Source of the DNA: Verrucomicrobiota bacterium | Lineage (GTDB): Bacteria > Verrucomicrobiota > Verrucomicrobiia > Opitutales > Opitutaceae | DNA length: 16,685 bases | Reading direction: 5' to 3' | Assembly: GCA_023410155.1 (NCBI GenBank) | Contig: JAEYQF010000400.1 | Location: forward strand, 1 to 16,685 | Shown here: in pieces, positions 5,601 through 12,511 of the stretch | Layout: the number at the start of each line of letters is the position of its first letter | Position numbering within the stretch: position 1 is the first letter of the stretch | The notes under the pieces: generated by a model | The model's input: the letters and a program-made list of their open reading frames with translations, nothing else | Databases searched by the model: none | Told to the model about the DNA's origin: nothing | Program-made: the position numbers and the translations under genes

Positions 5601-8409
5601 TCAACCAATCAGCGGATTTGAGCACGTCGAGATTGTGCTCGATCACGACCACGCTGTGGCCCCGTCCGACGAGCTGTTGGAGAACGTGGAGCAGGCGCTT
5701 GACGTCGTGGCGGTGCAGCCCGGTGGTCGGCTCGTCAAGGAGGAGAAGGGCGGACTTTGCGTCTGGTTCGGCGTCCTGCGTGGTCTGGCCGGCGTAGCTG
5801 CTGAGGTAGCGGACAAGTTTCAGGCGCTGGGATTCACCGCCGCTCAGAGTGTTGAGCGGTTGGCCGAGTGTGAGGTAACCCAAGCCCACTGAATCAAGCG
5901 TGGACAACCGATGCCGAATCGACGGGTGTTCGGCGAAAAGCGGAAGCGCGTCCGTGACGGAGGTCGCGAGCAGGTCGGCGACAGAGCGGCCGTTCCATTC
6001 GATGGCGAGCACCTCGGGTTTGAAGCGGCGGCCTTCGCACACCGGGCAGGGCACGAAGACATCCGAGAGGAATTGCATCTCGACGCGCTCGGCCCCGAGT
6101 CCCTGGCAGTGATCGCAGCGACCTTCGCCACTGTTGAACGAGAAACTCGACGCGCTGAAACCGGCGGCCTGCGCGGCCGGCGTGCTCGCGTAGAGTTCCC
6201 GGATCAGATCCCACGCCTCGGTGTAGAGCGCGGGATTGGAGCGCGGGGTGCGCGAGAGCGGCGATTGATCCACCAGCACGATTTCGGAAAACTCGAGATC
6301 GCTGTGCACATGTTGAATCGCGGCCGGATCTTCGGCGAACTGATGTCGCGCGGCGAGGAGGCCTTGGTGGATGCCGTGATTGAGCAACGTGGACTTGCCC
6401 GACCCGGACACGCCGCTGAGGCAAACGAAGCGCTGGAGGGGGAGACGGACCGTGATGTCGCGCAGGTTGTGTTTCGTCGCGTTTTCGTAGGTCAGCCAGC
6501 GCGTGCGGGCGTGGATCTCGCGGCGCCCTTGTGGCGTCTTGATCGATTCGCGTCCCGAAAAATACCTTCCGGTGATGCTCTCTTTTGCGCGCAGCATCTG
6601 AGAGACCGTGCCTTCAAACACGATGTGTCCGCCGCGATTGCCCGGTTCGGGACCGACCTCGATCACGTGATCGGCGGCGCGGATCATCGCTTCGTCGTGC
6701 TCGACCACGACGACCGTGTTGCCCGCGTCGGTCAGCGTGCGGATGATCCCGATGAGCCGATCGATGTCGCGCGGGTGCAACCCGACGCTCGGTTCGTCGA
6801 GCACGAACAACGTGTCGACGAGCGACGTGCCGAGGCAGCTCGTGAGATTCACGCGCTCGACCTCACCGCCGGAGAGTGTGCGCGATTGGCGATCAAGCGT
6901 CAGATAGCCGAGGCCGACTTGCTCCAGATAACGCAGCCGGGTGCGAATCGCATCGAGCGCGATCGACGCGGAGTGATCCGCGCCACCCTCCGTGACGAAG
7001 TAACCCGGCAGGTCATTTTGTTCGGTGCGGCGCAGGAGTTCGGAAACGGGGAGTTGATACAGGTCGGGGAGGGTGTGCCCCTGCCATTTCCAGCAGAGCG
7101 ACTCCGGCTGCAGGCGCGTCCCGCCGCATTCGGGGCAAAGATTGTATGCACGGTAACGCGAGAGGAAGACGCGGACGTGCATCTTGTAGGTGTTCTTCTC
7201 GAGCCAGCGGAAGAAGCCCTTCACGCCATACCAATACTGCGGCCACGTCTTGCCGTTCTCCTCGCCGTAACCTGGCTCGCCATCGATCACGAAGGCTTGC
7301 TGCGCAGGCGTAAGGGAAGCGAACGGCACATTCGTCGGTATCTTTCTCTTCTTCGTCCAGACGTAGAGGTCCTTCTTCGATTCGCCGTAGATGTCGCTTT
7401 CCCAGCACTTGATCGCGCCGTCGTCGATCGAGAGCGTCTGGTCTGGCACGGCGAGGCGGTAATCGATGTCGATCACCCGGCCGAATCCGCGGCATTTCGG
7501 GCACGCGCCGAGCGGTGAGTTGAAGGAAAACAGCGCGGGCGAGGCCGCGCGAAACGTGCGGCCGGTCTTCGGCGAATGCAGTCCGCGCGAGTAGTGCCCG
7601 GTCTCCCGCGATGTATCCGCAGCGTAAATACGCACCTCGCCGTGGCCGAAGTGCATTGCGGTTTCCACCGCTTCGAGGAAGCGCGCGCGCTGGTCAGGCG
7701 CGACCGCGAGCCGATCTTGCGCGACAATCACCTGGCCGGTGGTCGAGAGCTGCGCGCTTAACGCCTCGGCGCCGAGCGCGAGGAGTTCGTCGATGCGTTG
7801 CACCGACAGCGTGCCGTCCGGCGTCGGCACCATCACACGCACGTAGGACTGGCCCTTGAGATTCTGAAAGATTTCGGACCACGTGAGATTATCGGGGCGG
7901 GCGACCTGGAATCCGATGACAACCGTTTTCCCGCTGTGCGCCGCGTGAGTCTTTTCCCAGATGCTGAGCGGCGAGTCGTCCTCGACTTTCTCGCCCGTTG
8001 CAGGATCGAAGCACTCGGCGACGTGGCTGAACCAGACTTTGAAGTAGTCCGTCAACTCGGTCATCGTGCCGACGGTGGAGCGCGAGGTTTTGACCGTGTT
8101 CGTCTGCTCGATCGCGATCGAGGGGCGAATATTCTCGATCGAATCGACCTTGGGCTTGTCGAGCAGGTCGAGAAACTGCCGCGTGTAGGCGGAGAACGTC
8201 TCGACGTAGCGGCGTTGCCCTTCCGCGTGCAACGTGTCGAACACGAGCGACGATTTGCCGGCGCCGCTGAGGCCCGTGACCACGATGTAGTGGCCAAGCG
8301 GAAGATCGACGTCGAAGCCCTTCAGGTTGTTCTGGCGAACTCCGCGCAGGCGGATGCACTCGGGCTTGGGTTGGGAAACAGGTTTCGAGCGAGGCGAGGC
8401 CACAGCCAC
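2674..8409 (-). CDS. uvrA: Tandem (double-length) excinuclease ABC subunit A
   Basis: UvrA is the damage-sensing ABC ATPase of nucleotide excision repair; it loads UvrB onto lesions. This protein has 1,911 residues, twice the usual ~950, because two complete UvrA copies are fused, joined by a linker at about residues 960-1010. All four ABC cassettes are visible. Walker A lysines are K52, K672, K1046 and K1589. LSGGE signatures are at 512-516, 855-859, 1425-1429 and 1789-1793. Walker B acidic pairs are D538-E539, D892-E893, D1451-E1452 and E1826-E1827. In the last, aspartate is replaced by glutamate (LLEEP). Four CxxC zinc-module pairs are present (CPKC/CPEC, CDHC/CPVC, CPTC/CPEC, CPTC/CDDC). 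Both halves have the RSTV/KSTV-type segment before the UvrB-binding region (about 110-230 and 1105-1220). Double-length UvrA is known from Chlamydiae. Start is GTG 8409; the first domain begins near residue 18, so small start shifts do not matter. Ends in TGA. Located 91 bases after deoR on the same strand. Confidence 0.96.
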   Translation of the reverse strand: MAVASPRSKPVSQPKPECIRLRGVRQNNLKGFDVDLPLGHYIVVTGLSGAGKSSLVFDTLHAEGQRRYVETFSAYTRQFLDLLDKPKVDSIENIRPSIAIEQTNTVKTSRSTVGTMTELTDYFKVWFSHVAECFDPATGEKVEDDSPLSIWEKTHAAHSGKTVVIGFQVARPDNLTWSEIFQNLKGQSYVRVMVPTPDGTLSVQRIDELLALGAEALSAQLSTTGQVIVAQDRLAVAPDQRARFLEAVETAMHFGHGEVRIYAADTSRETGHYSRGLHSPKTGRTFRAASPALFSFNSPLGACPKCRGFGRVIDIDYRLAVPDQTLSIDDGAIKCWESDIYGESKKDLYVWTKKRKIPTNVPFASLTPAQQAFVIDGEPGYGEENGKTWPQYWYGVKGFFRWLEKNTYKMHVRVFLSRYRAYNLCPECGGTRLQPESLCWKWQGHTLPDLYQLPVSELLRRTEQNDLPGYFVTEGGADHSASIALDAIRTRLRYLEQVGLGYLTLDRQSRTLSGGEVERVNLTSCLGTSLVDTLFVLDEPSVGLHPRDIDRLIGIIRTLTDAGNTVVVVEHDEAMIRAADHVIEVGPEPGNRGGHIVFEGTVSQMLRAKESITGRYFSGRESIKTPQGRREIHARTRWLTYENATKHNLRDITVRLPLQRFVCLSGVSGSGKSTLLNHGIHQGLLAARHQFAEDPAAIQHVHSDLEFSEIVLVDQSPLSRTPRSNPALYTEAWDLIRELYASTPAAQAAGFSASSFSFNSGEGRCDHCQGLGAERVEMQFLSDVFVPCPVCEGRRFKPEVLAIEWNGRSVADLLATSVTDALPLFAEHPSIRHRLSTLDSVGLGYLTLGQPLNTLSGGESQRLKLVRYLSSYAGQTTQDAEPDAKSALLLLDEPTTGLHRHDVKRLLHVLQQLVGRGHSVVVIEHNLDVLKSADWLIEIGPDAGANGGRIVAEGPPELVAAADTETSRFLREALAEDTHGLALAAESAAPYRASVPSSDLLNPVSSAPDNAQLTIVGARENNLKNLSLTIPHRELSVVTGVSGSGKSTLAFDIVFAEGQRRFMESMSPYARQFVEQLPRPAIDRLTGIPPTVAIEQRVTRGSRKSTVATITEVAQYLRLLYARLGIQHHPDTDKPVTPLSMGQLRKLLDRVLDSPKAKRARHLYLCAPLIRGRKGHHQPIATWIGKQGYKLMRADGQLVPVDAFQKLDRYREHDIEVVVADLKPSPNAPLPKLSTTLETALRLGKGSCFLLTPQNEIVSWFSTTRTDIETGESFSELDPKDFSFNSPRGWCPTCRGHGRVFPWMLEVGDEDDEDDPAARLREFGVDSSDDLSDAGTPCPECHGARINRVSRAVKLHFRGKQPPLSLPQLLASTPAQLLAHLRQLDLDERGRLITQDIVPQIEERLKFLDHVGLGYLSLDRPTDTLSGGEAQRIRLAAQLGTNLAGVLYVLDEPSIGLHARDNDRLIDTLQALRAKGNTLLVVEHDDELMERADRIIDLGPAAGIHGGEVLANGTPAEIKRSDKSLTGLFLSKGIEHPLRGSYRPIENSKPKTENALTLTAASFRNLKGFDLRIPHGRLVMVAGPSGAGKSTLFRDLLHPAVAFALKQKKTKLTGRDFVKSSGFTTEGSAVPFAELRGFSGFKSVIEVDQSPIGKTPRSTPATYLGIFDLIRQFFASLPESKIRGYTAGRFSFNTAGGRCPTCEGAGRVKLEMAFMPDTFLPCDDCRGSRYSPDLVDVTWKGKNIGQVLQLTFEEAAQFFDFHSQLSQVCQLMVDCGLGYLTLGQSSPTLSGGEAQRLKLVTELSHGLASYRERSRGQQPKNLYLLEEPTIGLHLSDCEKLIRVLHSLVEQGHSVVVIEHHLDLLAEADYIIELGPVGGPDGGELLYQGELTGLLKVKSSPTAPYLRKKLKR

Positions 8410-8466
8410 TCACGAAGAGAATGCGCCGCGCGAACGCAACTCGGCGCTCGGCGGGCGTCCTCGTTG

Positions 8467-8484
8467 CTGACAGGACGCTGTCAG
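8467..8484. promoter_or_regulatory. Perfect 18-bp inverted repeat upstream of uvrA
   Basis: CTGACAG-GACG-CTGTCAG, two 7-bp arms around four bases, lies between the deoR stop and the uvrA GTG start, 58 bases before the latter. On the minus strand no T-run follows, so it is a poor terminator and a better candidate operator for uvrA. It does not match the Escherichia coli LexA pattern CTGT-N8-ACAG. The binding protein is unknown. Confidence 0.45.
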
Positions 8485-8500
8485 GAGCCGCAGCGTGCGG

Positions 8501-9265
8501 TCACTTCGCCAGCGTGAGTTTCGCTCCGGCGCTCTGGATGGCGCGAGTGACGGCCGGAGCGGGTTTCGTGTCGGTCACGATCGTGAAACGCCCCTCGAAG
8601 GGAGTAACCAGGCTCAGGGCCTTGCGGCCGAACTTCGTGCGGTCCAGCACGAAGACGATGCGCTCAGCCGCCGCGATCATCTTGCGCTGCGCGGCGGCGA
8701 TGAGCGTGTTGTGACTCCACACGCCCTGCTCCGTGATGCCCGCGCCACCGACGATCGCGAGATCCGCGTGAACCTGGGAAAAGGATTCTTCGCACAACGG
8801 TCCAACGAGCGTGCCGAGTTTGCGGTAAAGATTGCCGCCGGTGACGGTGGTTTCGGTCCCTCCGATATCGCTGAAGAGGCTGGCGACGGGAAGCGAGTTG
8901 GTGATCACCTGCAGGGGCTTGTCTGTGAGATGGCGCGCCACCGCGTAGGTCGTGCTGCCGCCGTCGAGGATCACGGTCATCCCTTCCTTCACCTGGTCGG
9001 CGACAAGCCGACCGATGGCAAATTTCTCGTCGGCGTTCAGGCGATCGCGAGCGGCGAAATCGTATTCCTGCGCGAGCGCGTCAGTTTCAATCAGCGAGGC
9101 GCCGCCGTGGTGCCGCCGAACGACGCCTTTCTTCTCCAGCACATCGAGCGCGCGGCGCACGGTGGAGAGCGACGCATCGAAGCGATCGGCCAAGGTCCGC
9201 AACTCCGCGTAGTGGTGTTCGCGGATGAAACGTTCGACGAGATCGATGCGCTGTTTGTTGGTCAT
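8501..9265 (-). CDS. DeoR/GlpR-family transcriptional repressor
   Basis: A 254-residue DNA-binding regulator of the DeoR family, which usually represses sugar or nucleoside catabolic genes and is released by a phosphorylated sugar. The N-terminal winged helix-turn-helix (about residues 3-57) has the family pattern, with LADRFDASLSTVRRALDVLEKKGVVRRHHGGA. The C-terminal sensor domain (about 75-235) has the ribose-phosphate-isomerase-like fold motifs VILDGGSTTYAVARHL, VITNSLPVASLF, VTGGNLYRKLGTLVG and FVLDRTKFGRKAL. Its ATG overlaps the stop of the upstream glycosyltransferase (ATGA), so translation of the two is probably coupled. Its target is not evident: no classic sugar-phosphate operon adjoins it, though the dehydrogenase-permease operon further right is a candidate in trans. 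Confidence 0.92.
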   Translation of the reverse strand: MTNKQRIDLVERFIREHHYAELRTLADRFDASLSTVRRALDVLEKKGVVRRHHGGASLIETDALAQEYDFAARDRLNADEKFAIGRLVADQVKEGMTVILDGGSTTYAVARHLTDKPLQVITNSLPVASLFSDIGGTETTVTGGNLYRKLGTLVGPLCEESFSQVHADLAIVGGAGITEQGVWSHNTLIAAAQRKMIAAAERIVFVLDRTKFGRKALSLVTPFEGRFTIVTDTKPAPAVTRAIQSAGAKLTLAK

Positions 9266-10362
9266 GCCCGGAGCGAAGCTTCGAGGAGCCGGGCGAATAG
9301 TTCAAGATACGCGCCGACCTGCCGCGCGGGATCGAACGTCGCCCGGGCAAAGTCGCGCGCGAGTGCGGACCGGGTCGAGCCAAGGTGCGGATCGACTCGA
9401 GCCACGGTGCGGATCGTGTCGCGAAACGCGCCATGATCGCCGCGCGGAATCGCCCAGCCGGTTTGCCCGGGGAGAAAACATTCCTCGATGCCTTGCGCGG
9501 ACATCGCGATGGCCGGGAGTCCGTGCGCTTGCGCCTCGATGAGAAAGTTCGAGAGGGATTCGCTCGATGACGCGTGCACGGCGCAATCGGCGGCGGCATA
9601 GAGTGGGGCGGGATCGCGTTGGAAACCGAGGAACTTCACGCGCGAGCTGAGTCCGAGCGCGGCGACGCGTTGCTCGCATACGGTGCGAGCGGGACCGTCG
9701 CCGGCCAGCCAGAGTTGCCAGTCAGGATCAGTGGGAAGTTCGGAGACGATCTCGATGAGTTCGCGCTGGCCCTTTTCGGGGCGGAACATCGCGACGCTGA
9801 GCATCACGAAGGTCGAATCCGTGCAGCCTCGCTGCGTGCGGAATCTGGAGCGCGCATCGGGCGCATCGGTGGCCGCCGGGAAGACGAGCGAGTTGTAGAT
9901 CACGCTGATCTTGGCGCCTTCGACATTGTAGCGCGTGACGAGCACGTCGCGTGCGTCGCGGCTGTTGGCGACGACGTGGCGCACGCGATGCAGCGAACGT
10001 TGGAAGGCGGTCGGAAGTTGTTTTCCCGTTCGCATGGTGCCGATTACAGCGGAGCCGGGAAGTGCGGTTTGCAGGCGGCCGGCGTAGCAGTTCGCCATGC
10101 GGCCCATGCAGAGCACGATGTCGGGTGCGAGTTGGCGGGCGCGTCGCGTGAGTCCGGGCGCGAAGAAGTCGAGCCGCGTGTCGAATGGTTGCAGCACATG
10201 GCGTGACACGGCGCGGTCGACGGAGGGACTCAGCGCGCCGGCCGGACGAAACGTGAGCAGCGTGGTGACGTGTCCGGCTGCGGCGAAGGCGTTGCTCAGC
10301 AAGATGGATTGCCGCTCGGTGCCGCCGCTGCGGAGGTAGTCCTGCACGACGAGAATTTTCAT
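9262..10362 (-). CDS. GT4-family glycosyltransferase
   Basis: A 366-residue GT-B fold glycosyltransferase of the GT4 type, transferring a sugar from a nucleotide-sugar donor to a lipid or surface polysaccharide acceptor at the cytoplasmic face of the membrane. The N-terminal acceptor domain opens MKILVVQDYLRSGGTERQ with the GGxE loop. The C-terminal donor domain has LSVAMFRPEKGQRELIE, LWLAGDGPA, VKFLGFQ and the EX7E motif in SSSESLSNFLIEAQAHGLP. Donor and acceptor cannot be told. Starts at ATG 10362 without a clear ribosome site, 36 bases from the divergent membrane protein gene. The stop overlaps the deoR start. Codons for about residues 314-335 (RTVARVDPHLGSTRSAL region) are made of a 22-bp tandem repeat that also occurs between response regulator and uvrA. 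The open frame is kept and the domain end (FDPARQVGAYLELF) is normal. Confidence 0.9.
   Translation of the reverse strand: MKILVVQDYLRSGGTERQSILLSNAFAAAGHVTTLLTFRPAGALSPSVDRAVSRHVLQPFDTRLDFFAPGLTRRARQLAPDIVLCMGRMANCYAGRLQTALPGSAVIGTMRTGKQLPTAFQRSLHRVRHVVANSRDARDVLVTRYNVEGAKISVIYNSLVFPAATDAPDARSRFRTQRGCTDSTFVMLSVAMFRPEKGQRELIEIVSELPTDPDWQLWLAGDGPARTVCEQRVAALGLSSRVKFLGFQRDPAPLYAAADCAVHASSSESLSNFLIEAQAHGLPAIAMSAQGIEECFLPGQTGWAIPRGDHGAFRDTIRTVARVDPHLGSTRSALARDFARATFDPARQVGAYLELFARLLEASLRA
9358..9423 (-). repeat. 22-bp minisatellite copies inside the glycosyltransferase gene
   Basis: Three 22-bp units (9402-9423, 9380-9401, 9358-9379 in minus-strand order) share the phase and sequence of the array at 2571-2658. 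The middle unit matches the unit at 2637-2658 at 18 of 22 positions; the third is the most decayed at its end. A single unit would shift the reading frame, but three make 66 bases, or 22 codons, so the frame survives. Confidence 0.65.
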
Positions 10363-10398
10363 TGCGCGAAGGGCAGGCCGGGGGACAGTGAACGCACG

Positions 10399-10824
10399 AT
10401 GAGCAATGCCGTTGTTCAGTTGTTGTTGCGGTGGGCGGTGCTGGCGCTGGGCGTCACGATCGCCGCGAAACTGGTGCCGGGGATCCGATATGATGACGGT
10501 GCGACGCTGGTGGCGGTCGTGGTGTTATTGAGTTTCTTCAATGCCATCCTGAAGCCGCTGCTGCTGGTGTTCACGCTGCCGTTCATCATTTTGACGATGG
10601 GGCTGGGCATCATCGTGATCAACGCCTTGTTGTTCTTGTTCGTCGGCCGGTTGGTGGCGGGTTTTCACGTGGACGGATTTTGGACCGCGGTGGGCGGGGC
10701 GCTGATCGTGAGCGTGACGAACTGGCTGGTGAGTTTGTTCATCAAGAGTTCGCGGGAGCGCGACGAGCGAAAGGCGGAGCAGCGGCGCGAACGTAAGAAG
10801 CCGGACGACGTGATCGATATTTGA
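10399..10824 (+). CDS. Phage-holin-4-like / YvlD-type small membrane protein
   Basis: A 141-residue inner-membrane protein with about four hydrophobic helices (roughly residues 6-25, 33-55, 58-85 and 93-114) and a strongly charged cytoplasmic tail (KSSRERDERKAEQRRERKKPDD). The pattern, with SFFNAILKPLLLVFTLPFIILTMGLGIIVINALLF in the middle, is typical of the phage-holin-family 4 / DUF360 group, to which Bacillus YvlD belongs. Despite the name, members are ordinary chromosomal proteins of unknown function, and there are no phage genes here. ATG 10399 is chosen because translation upstream of it reads into the divergent start region. Followed after 100 bases by lpd on the same strand; co-transcription is possible but not shown. 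Confidence 0.85.
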   Translation: MSNAVVQLLLRWAVLALGVTIAAKLVPGIRYDDGATLVAVVVLLSFFNAILKPLLLVFTLPFIILTMGLGIIVINALLFLFVGRLVAGFHVDGFWTAVGGALIVSVTNWLVSLFIKSSRERDERKAEQRRERKKPDDVIDI

Positions 10825-10924
10825 GTCGGGCGGCACGACGCCGAGCCGGCGCCGGAGTGCGGACGGGGTTTCCATTTGACGGAGGGGCGGGGGGCGGTGA
10901 CTTTCCCGGCCAAATCCTCACATC

Positions 10925-12322
10925 ATGGCTGAATCCAACGAATACGATCTGGTGGTCATCGGCGGCGGTCCCGCGGGTTACGCGGGCGCGATCCGCGCCG
11001 GGCAACTGGGCAAGCGCGTCGCTTGCATCGAAATGGAGCGCGCGGGCGGCACGTGCTTGAACTGGGGATGCATCCCGACCAAAGCGCTGCTGAAAAGCGC
11101 GGAGCTCTACCAGAAGATCAAGAAGTCGGAGACGTTCGGCATCTCGGTGAAAGACGTGACGTTCGACTTCGCCAAGGTGATGGAGCGCTCGCGCGGGGTC
11201 GCGAGCCAGATGGCGAAGGGCGTCGAGTTCCTGTTCCGCAAGAACAAGGTCGATTACTTCATCGGCCGTGCGCAGGTGACCGTGCCGGGCATGGTCGAGA
11301 TCACTGAGGGCGACCACAAAGGAAAGTTTTTCAAGACGAAGAACATCCTCATCGCGACCGGTTGCAAGATGCGCCGACTCCCGGGGCTCGAGGTCGATGG
11401 CGTGCGCGTGATGACCTCGCGCGAGGCGCTGGCGAACACGAAGCTGCCCAAGTCGATCATCATCGTGGGCGCCGGCGCGATCGGCGTGGAGTTCGCGTAT
11501 TTCTTCAATGCCTTCGGCACGAAAGTGACGCTCGTGGAGATGCTGCCGCAGGTGCTGCCGGTCGAAGACGAGGAGATCGCCAAGACGCTCCAACGTGCTC
11601 TCGAGAAGCAGGGCATCGCGATCCACACGGGCACGAAGTGCGAAGATTTCCGGGTCGGCAAAGATTCGGTGAAAGTGAAGCTCGTGAAGGGCGACAAGAG
11701 CGAGGAAGTGGAAGCCGATGCGGTCCTGTCCGCGATTGGCGTCGTCGCCAATATCGAGGGTGTCATCTCCCCGAAAGTGAGCATCGAACTCGACCGCAAC
11801 TACGTGAAGGTCGGCGACGATTATCAGACCAATGTGAAAGGCATCTATGCTGCGGGCGATATCATCGGGCCACCGTGGCTCGCGCACGTGGCGACGTTTG
11901 AGGCCGTCAGCGCGGTCAATGGCATGTTTGGCGCCGGCAAGCCGGTGCGCGTGACGAAGTTCCCCGGCTGCACGTATTGCCAGCCGCAGATTTCGAGCAC
12001 GGGTCTGACCGAGAAGGCCGCGAAGGAAAAGGGGCTGAACTACAAAGTCGGCAAGTTCCCCTTTACGGCGTCGGGCAAGGCGGTCGCTTCGGCCGAGAGC
12101 GAAGGTTTCGTTAAGGTCATCAGCGACGCAAAGACCGGGGAGATTTACGGCGCGCACATCATCGGTTCGGAAGCGACCGAGCTGATCGCCGAGTATGGAC
12201 TCGCAGTCGAACTCGAGGCGACGATCGACGAGATCCACCAAACGATCCACGCGCACCCGACGTTGAGCGAAGCGGTAATGGAAGCCGCCGCGGCCACGCA
12301 CGGTCAGGCGATTCACATCTGA
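10925..12322 (+). CDS. lpdA: Dihydrolipoyl dehydrogenase (E3)
   Basis: The FAD enzyme that reoxidises dihydrolipoamide on the E2 or glycine-cleavage H proteins and passes electrons to NAD+. It serves the pyruvate, 2-oxoglutarate and branched-chain dehydrogenase complexes. 465 residues, full length. The FAD-binding motif GGGPAGYAGAIRAGQLG starts at residue 13. The redox-active disulfide is C44-C49 in GGTCLNWGCIPTK. The NAD-binding motif GAGAIGVEFAYFFNAFG lies near residue 180, and the second FAD contact is GIYAAGDI. The dimer-interface acid-base pair is H444-E449 in HAHPTLSEAV. No lipoyl domain is fused. No E1 or E2 gene is adjacent, so it is probably a shared, separately encoded E3. ATG 10925 follows a pyrimidine-rich leader without a Shine-Dalgarno. 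The strong hairpin at 12350 ends the unit. Confidence 0.96.
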   Translation: MAESNEYDLVVIGGGPAGYAGAIRAGQLGKRVACIEMERAGGTCLNWGCIPTKALLKSAELYQKIKKSETFGISVKDVTFDFAKVMERSRGVASQMAKGVEFLFRKNKVDYFIGRAQVTVPGMVEITEGDHKGKFFKTKNILIATGCKMRRLPGLEVDGVRVMTSREALANTKLPKSIIIVGAGAIGVEFAYFFNAFGTKVTLVEMLPQVLPVEDEEIAKTLQRALEKQGIAIHTGTKCEDFRVGKDSVKVKLVKGDKSEEVEADAVLSAIGVVANIEGVISPKVSIELDRNYVKVGDDYQTNVKGIYAAGDIIGPPWLAHVATFEAVSAVNGMFGAGKPVRVTKFPGCTYCQPQISSTGLTEKAAKEKGLNYKVGKFPFTASGKAVASAESEGFVKVISDAKTGEIYGAHIIGSEATELIAEYGLAVELEATIDEIHQTIHAHPTLSEAVMEAAAATHGQAIHI

Positions 12323-12349
12323 GCGCGTTTGCGCGAGGACAGGGTTCCG

Positions 12350-12376
12350 AAGGCCGGCCCAGCGCCGGCCTTTTTT
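12350..12376 (+). terminator. Strong intrinsic terminator after lpd
   Basis: AAGGCCGGC (12350-12358) pairs perfectly with GCCGGCCTT (12364-12372) around a five-base loop, and the stem runs into six T residues (12371-12376). It lies 28 bases after the lpd stop. Confidence 0.93.
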
Positions 12377-12400
12377 GCGTTTGGGAAGAACGATCGGCCT

Positions 12401-12492
12401 GAGGGCAGGGCGCGGACTTCGTTTCGCGCCTTTCTTGTTCCGCAACCAAGAGCGGGGTGAACGGGCGGGAGCGAAGTCCCGGCCCTGCCTCA
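12401..12492. repeat. Imperfect long palindrome, REP-like element
   Basis: GAGGGCAGGGC plus GCGGACTTCG (12401-12421) is mirrored by CGAAGTCCCGGCCCTGCCTC (12472-12491), about 18 of 20 pairs with 50 bases between. Each half also folds alone: GGCGCG/CGCGCC at 12409-12430, and GGGCGGGA with TCCCGGCCC around a GCGAAG loop at 12463-12485. It sits between the 3' ends of convergent genes, where REP and BIME elements often lie. Only one copy is in the window, so repetition in the genome is inferred. Confidence 0.5.
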
Positions 12493-12511
12493 CGTGTCGT
12501 GTGAACGCCCC

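Noticed and set aside
5911..7518. 535-codon open frame on the plus strand inside uvrA
   Set aside because: The opposite strand encodes unmistakable UvrA motifs; this frame is rich in Arg, Ala, Glu and Val without any domain.
10399..10824. Phage lysis gene or prophage remnant, suggested by the holin family name
   Set aside because: The family is widespread on bacterial chromosomes, and there are no endolysin, capsid, tail or integrase genes nearby.
10846..10855. CCGGCGCCGG palindrome between the holin-like gene and lpd
   Set aside because: Ten bases of pure GC are common by chance at this composition, and no T-run or second site accompanies it.
10742..12493. 583-codon open frame on the minus strand opposite lpd
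   Set aside because: Dihydrolipoyl dehydrogenase on the plus strand has all catalytic motifs, and the antisense frame runs through its terminator.
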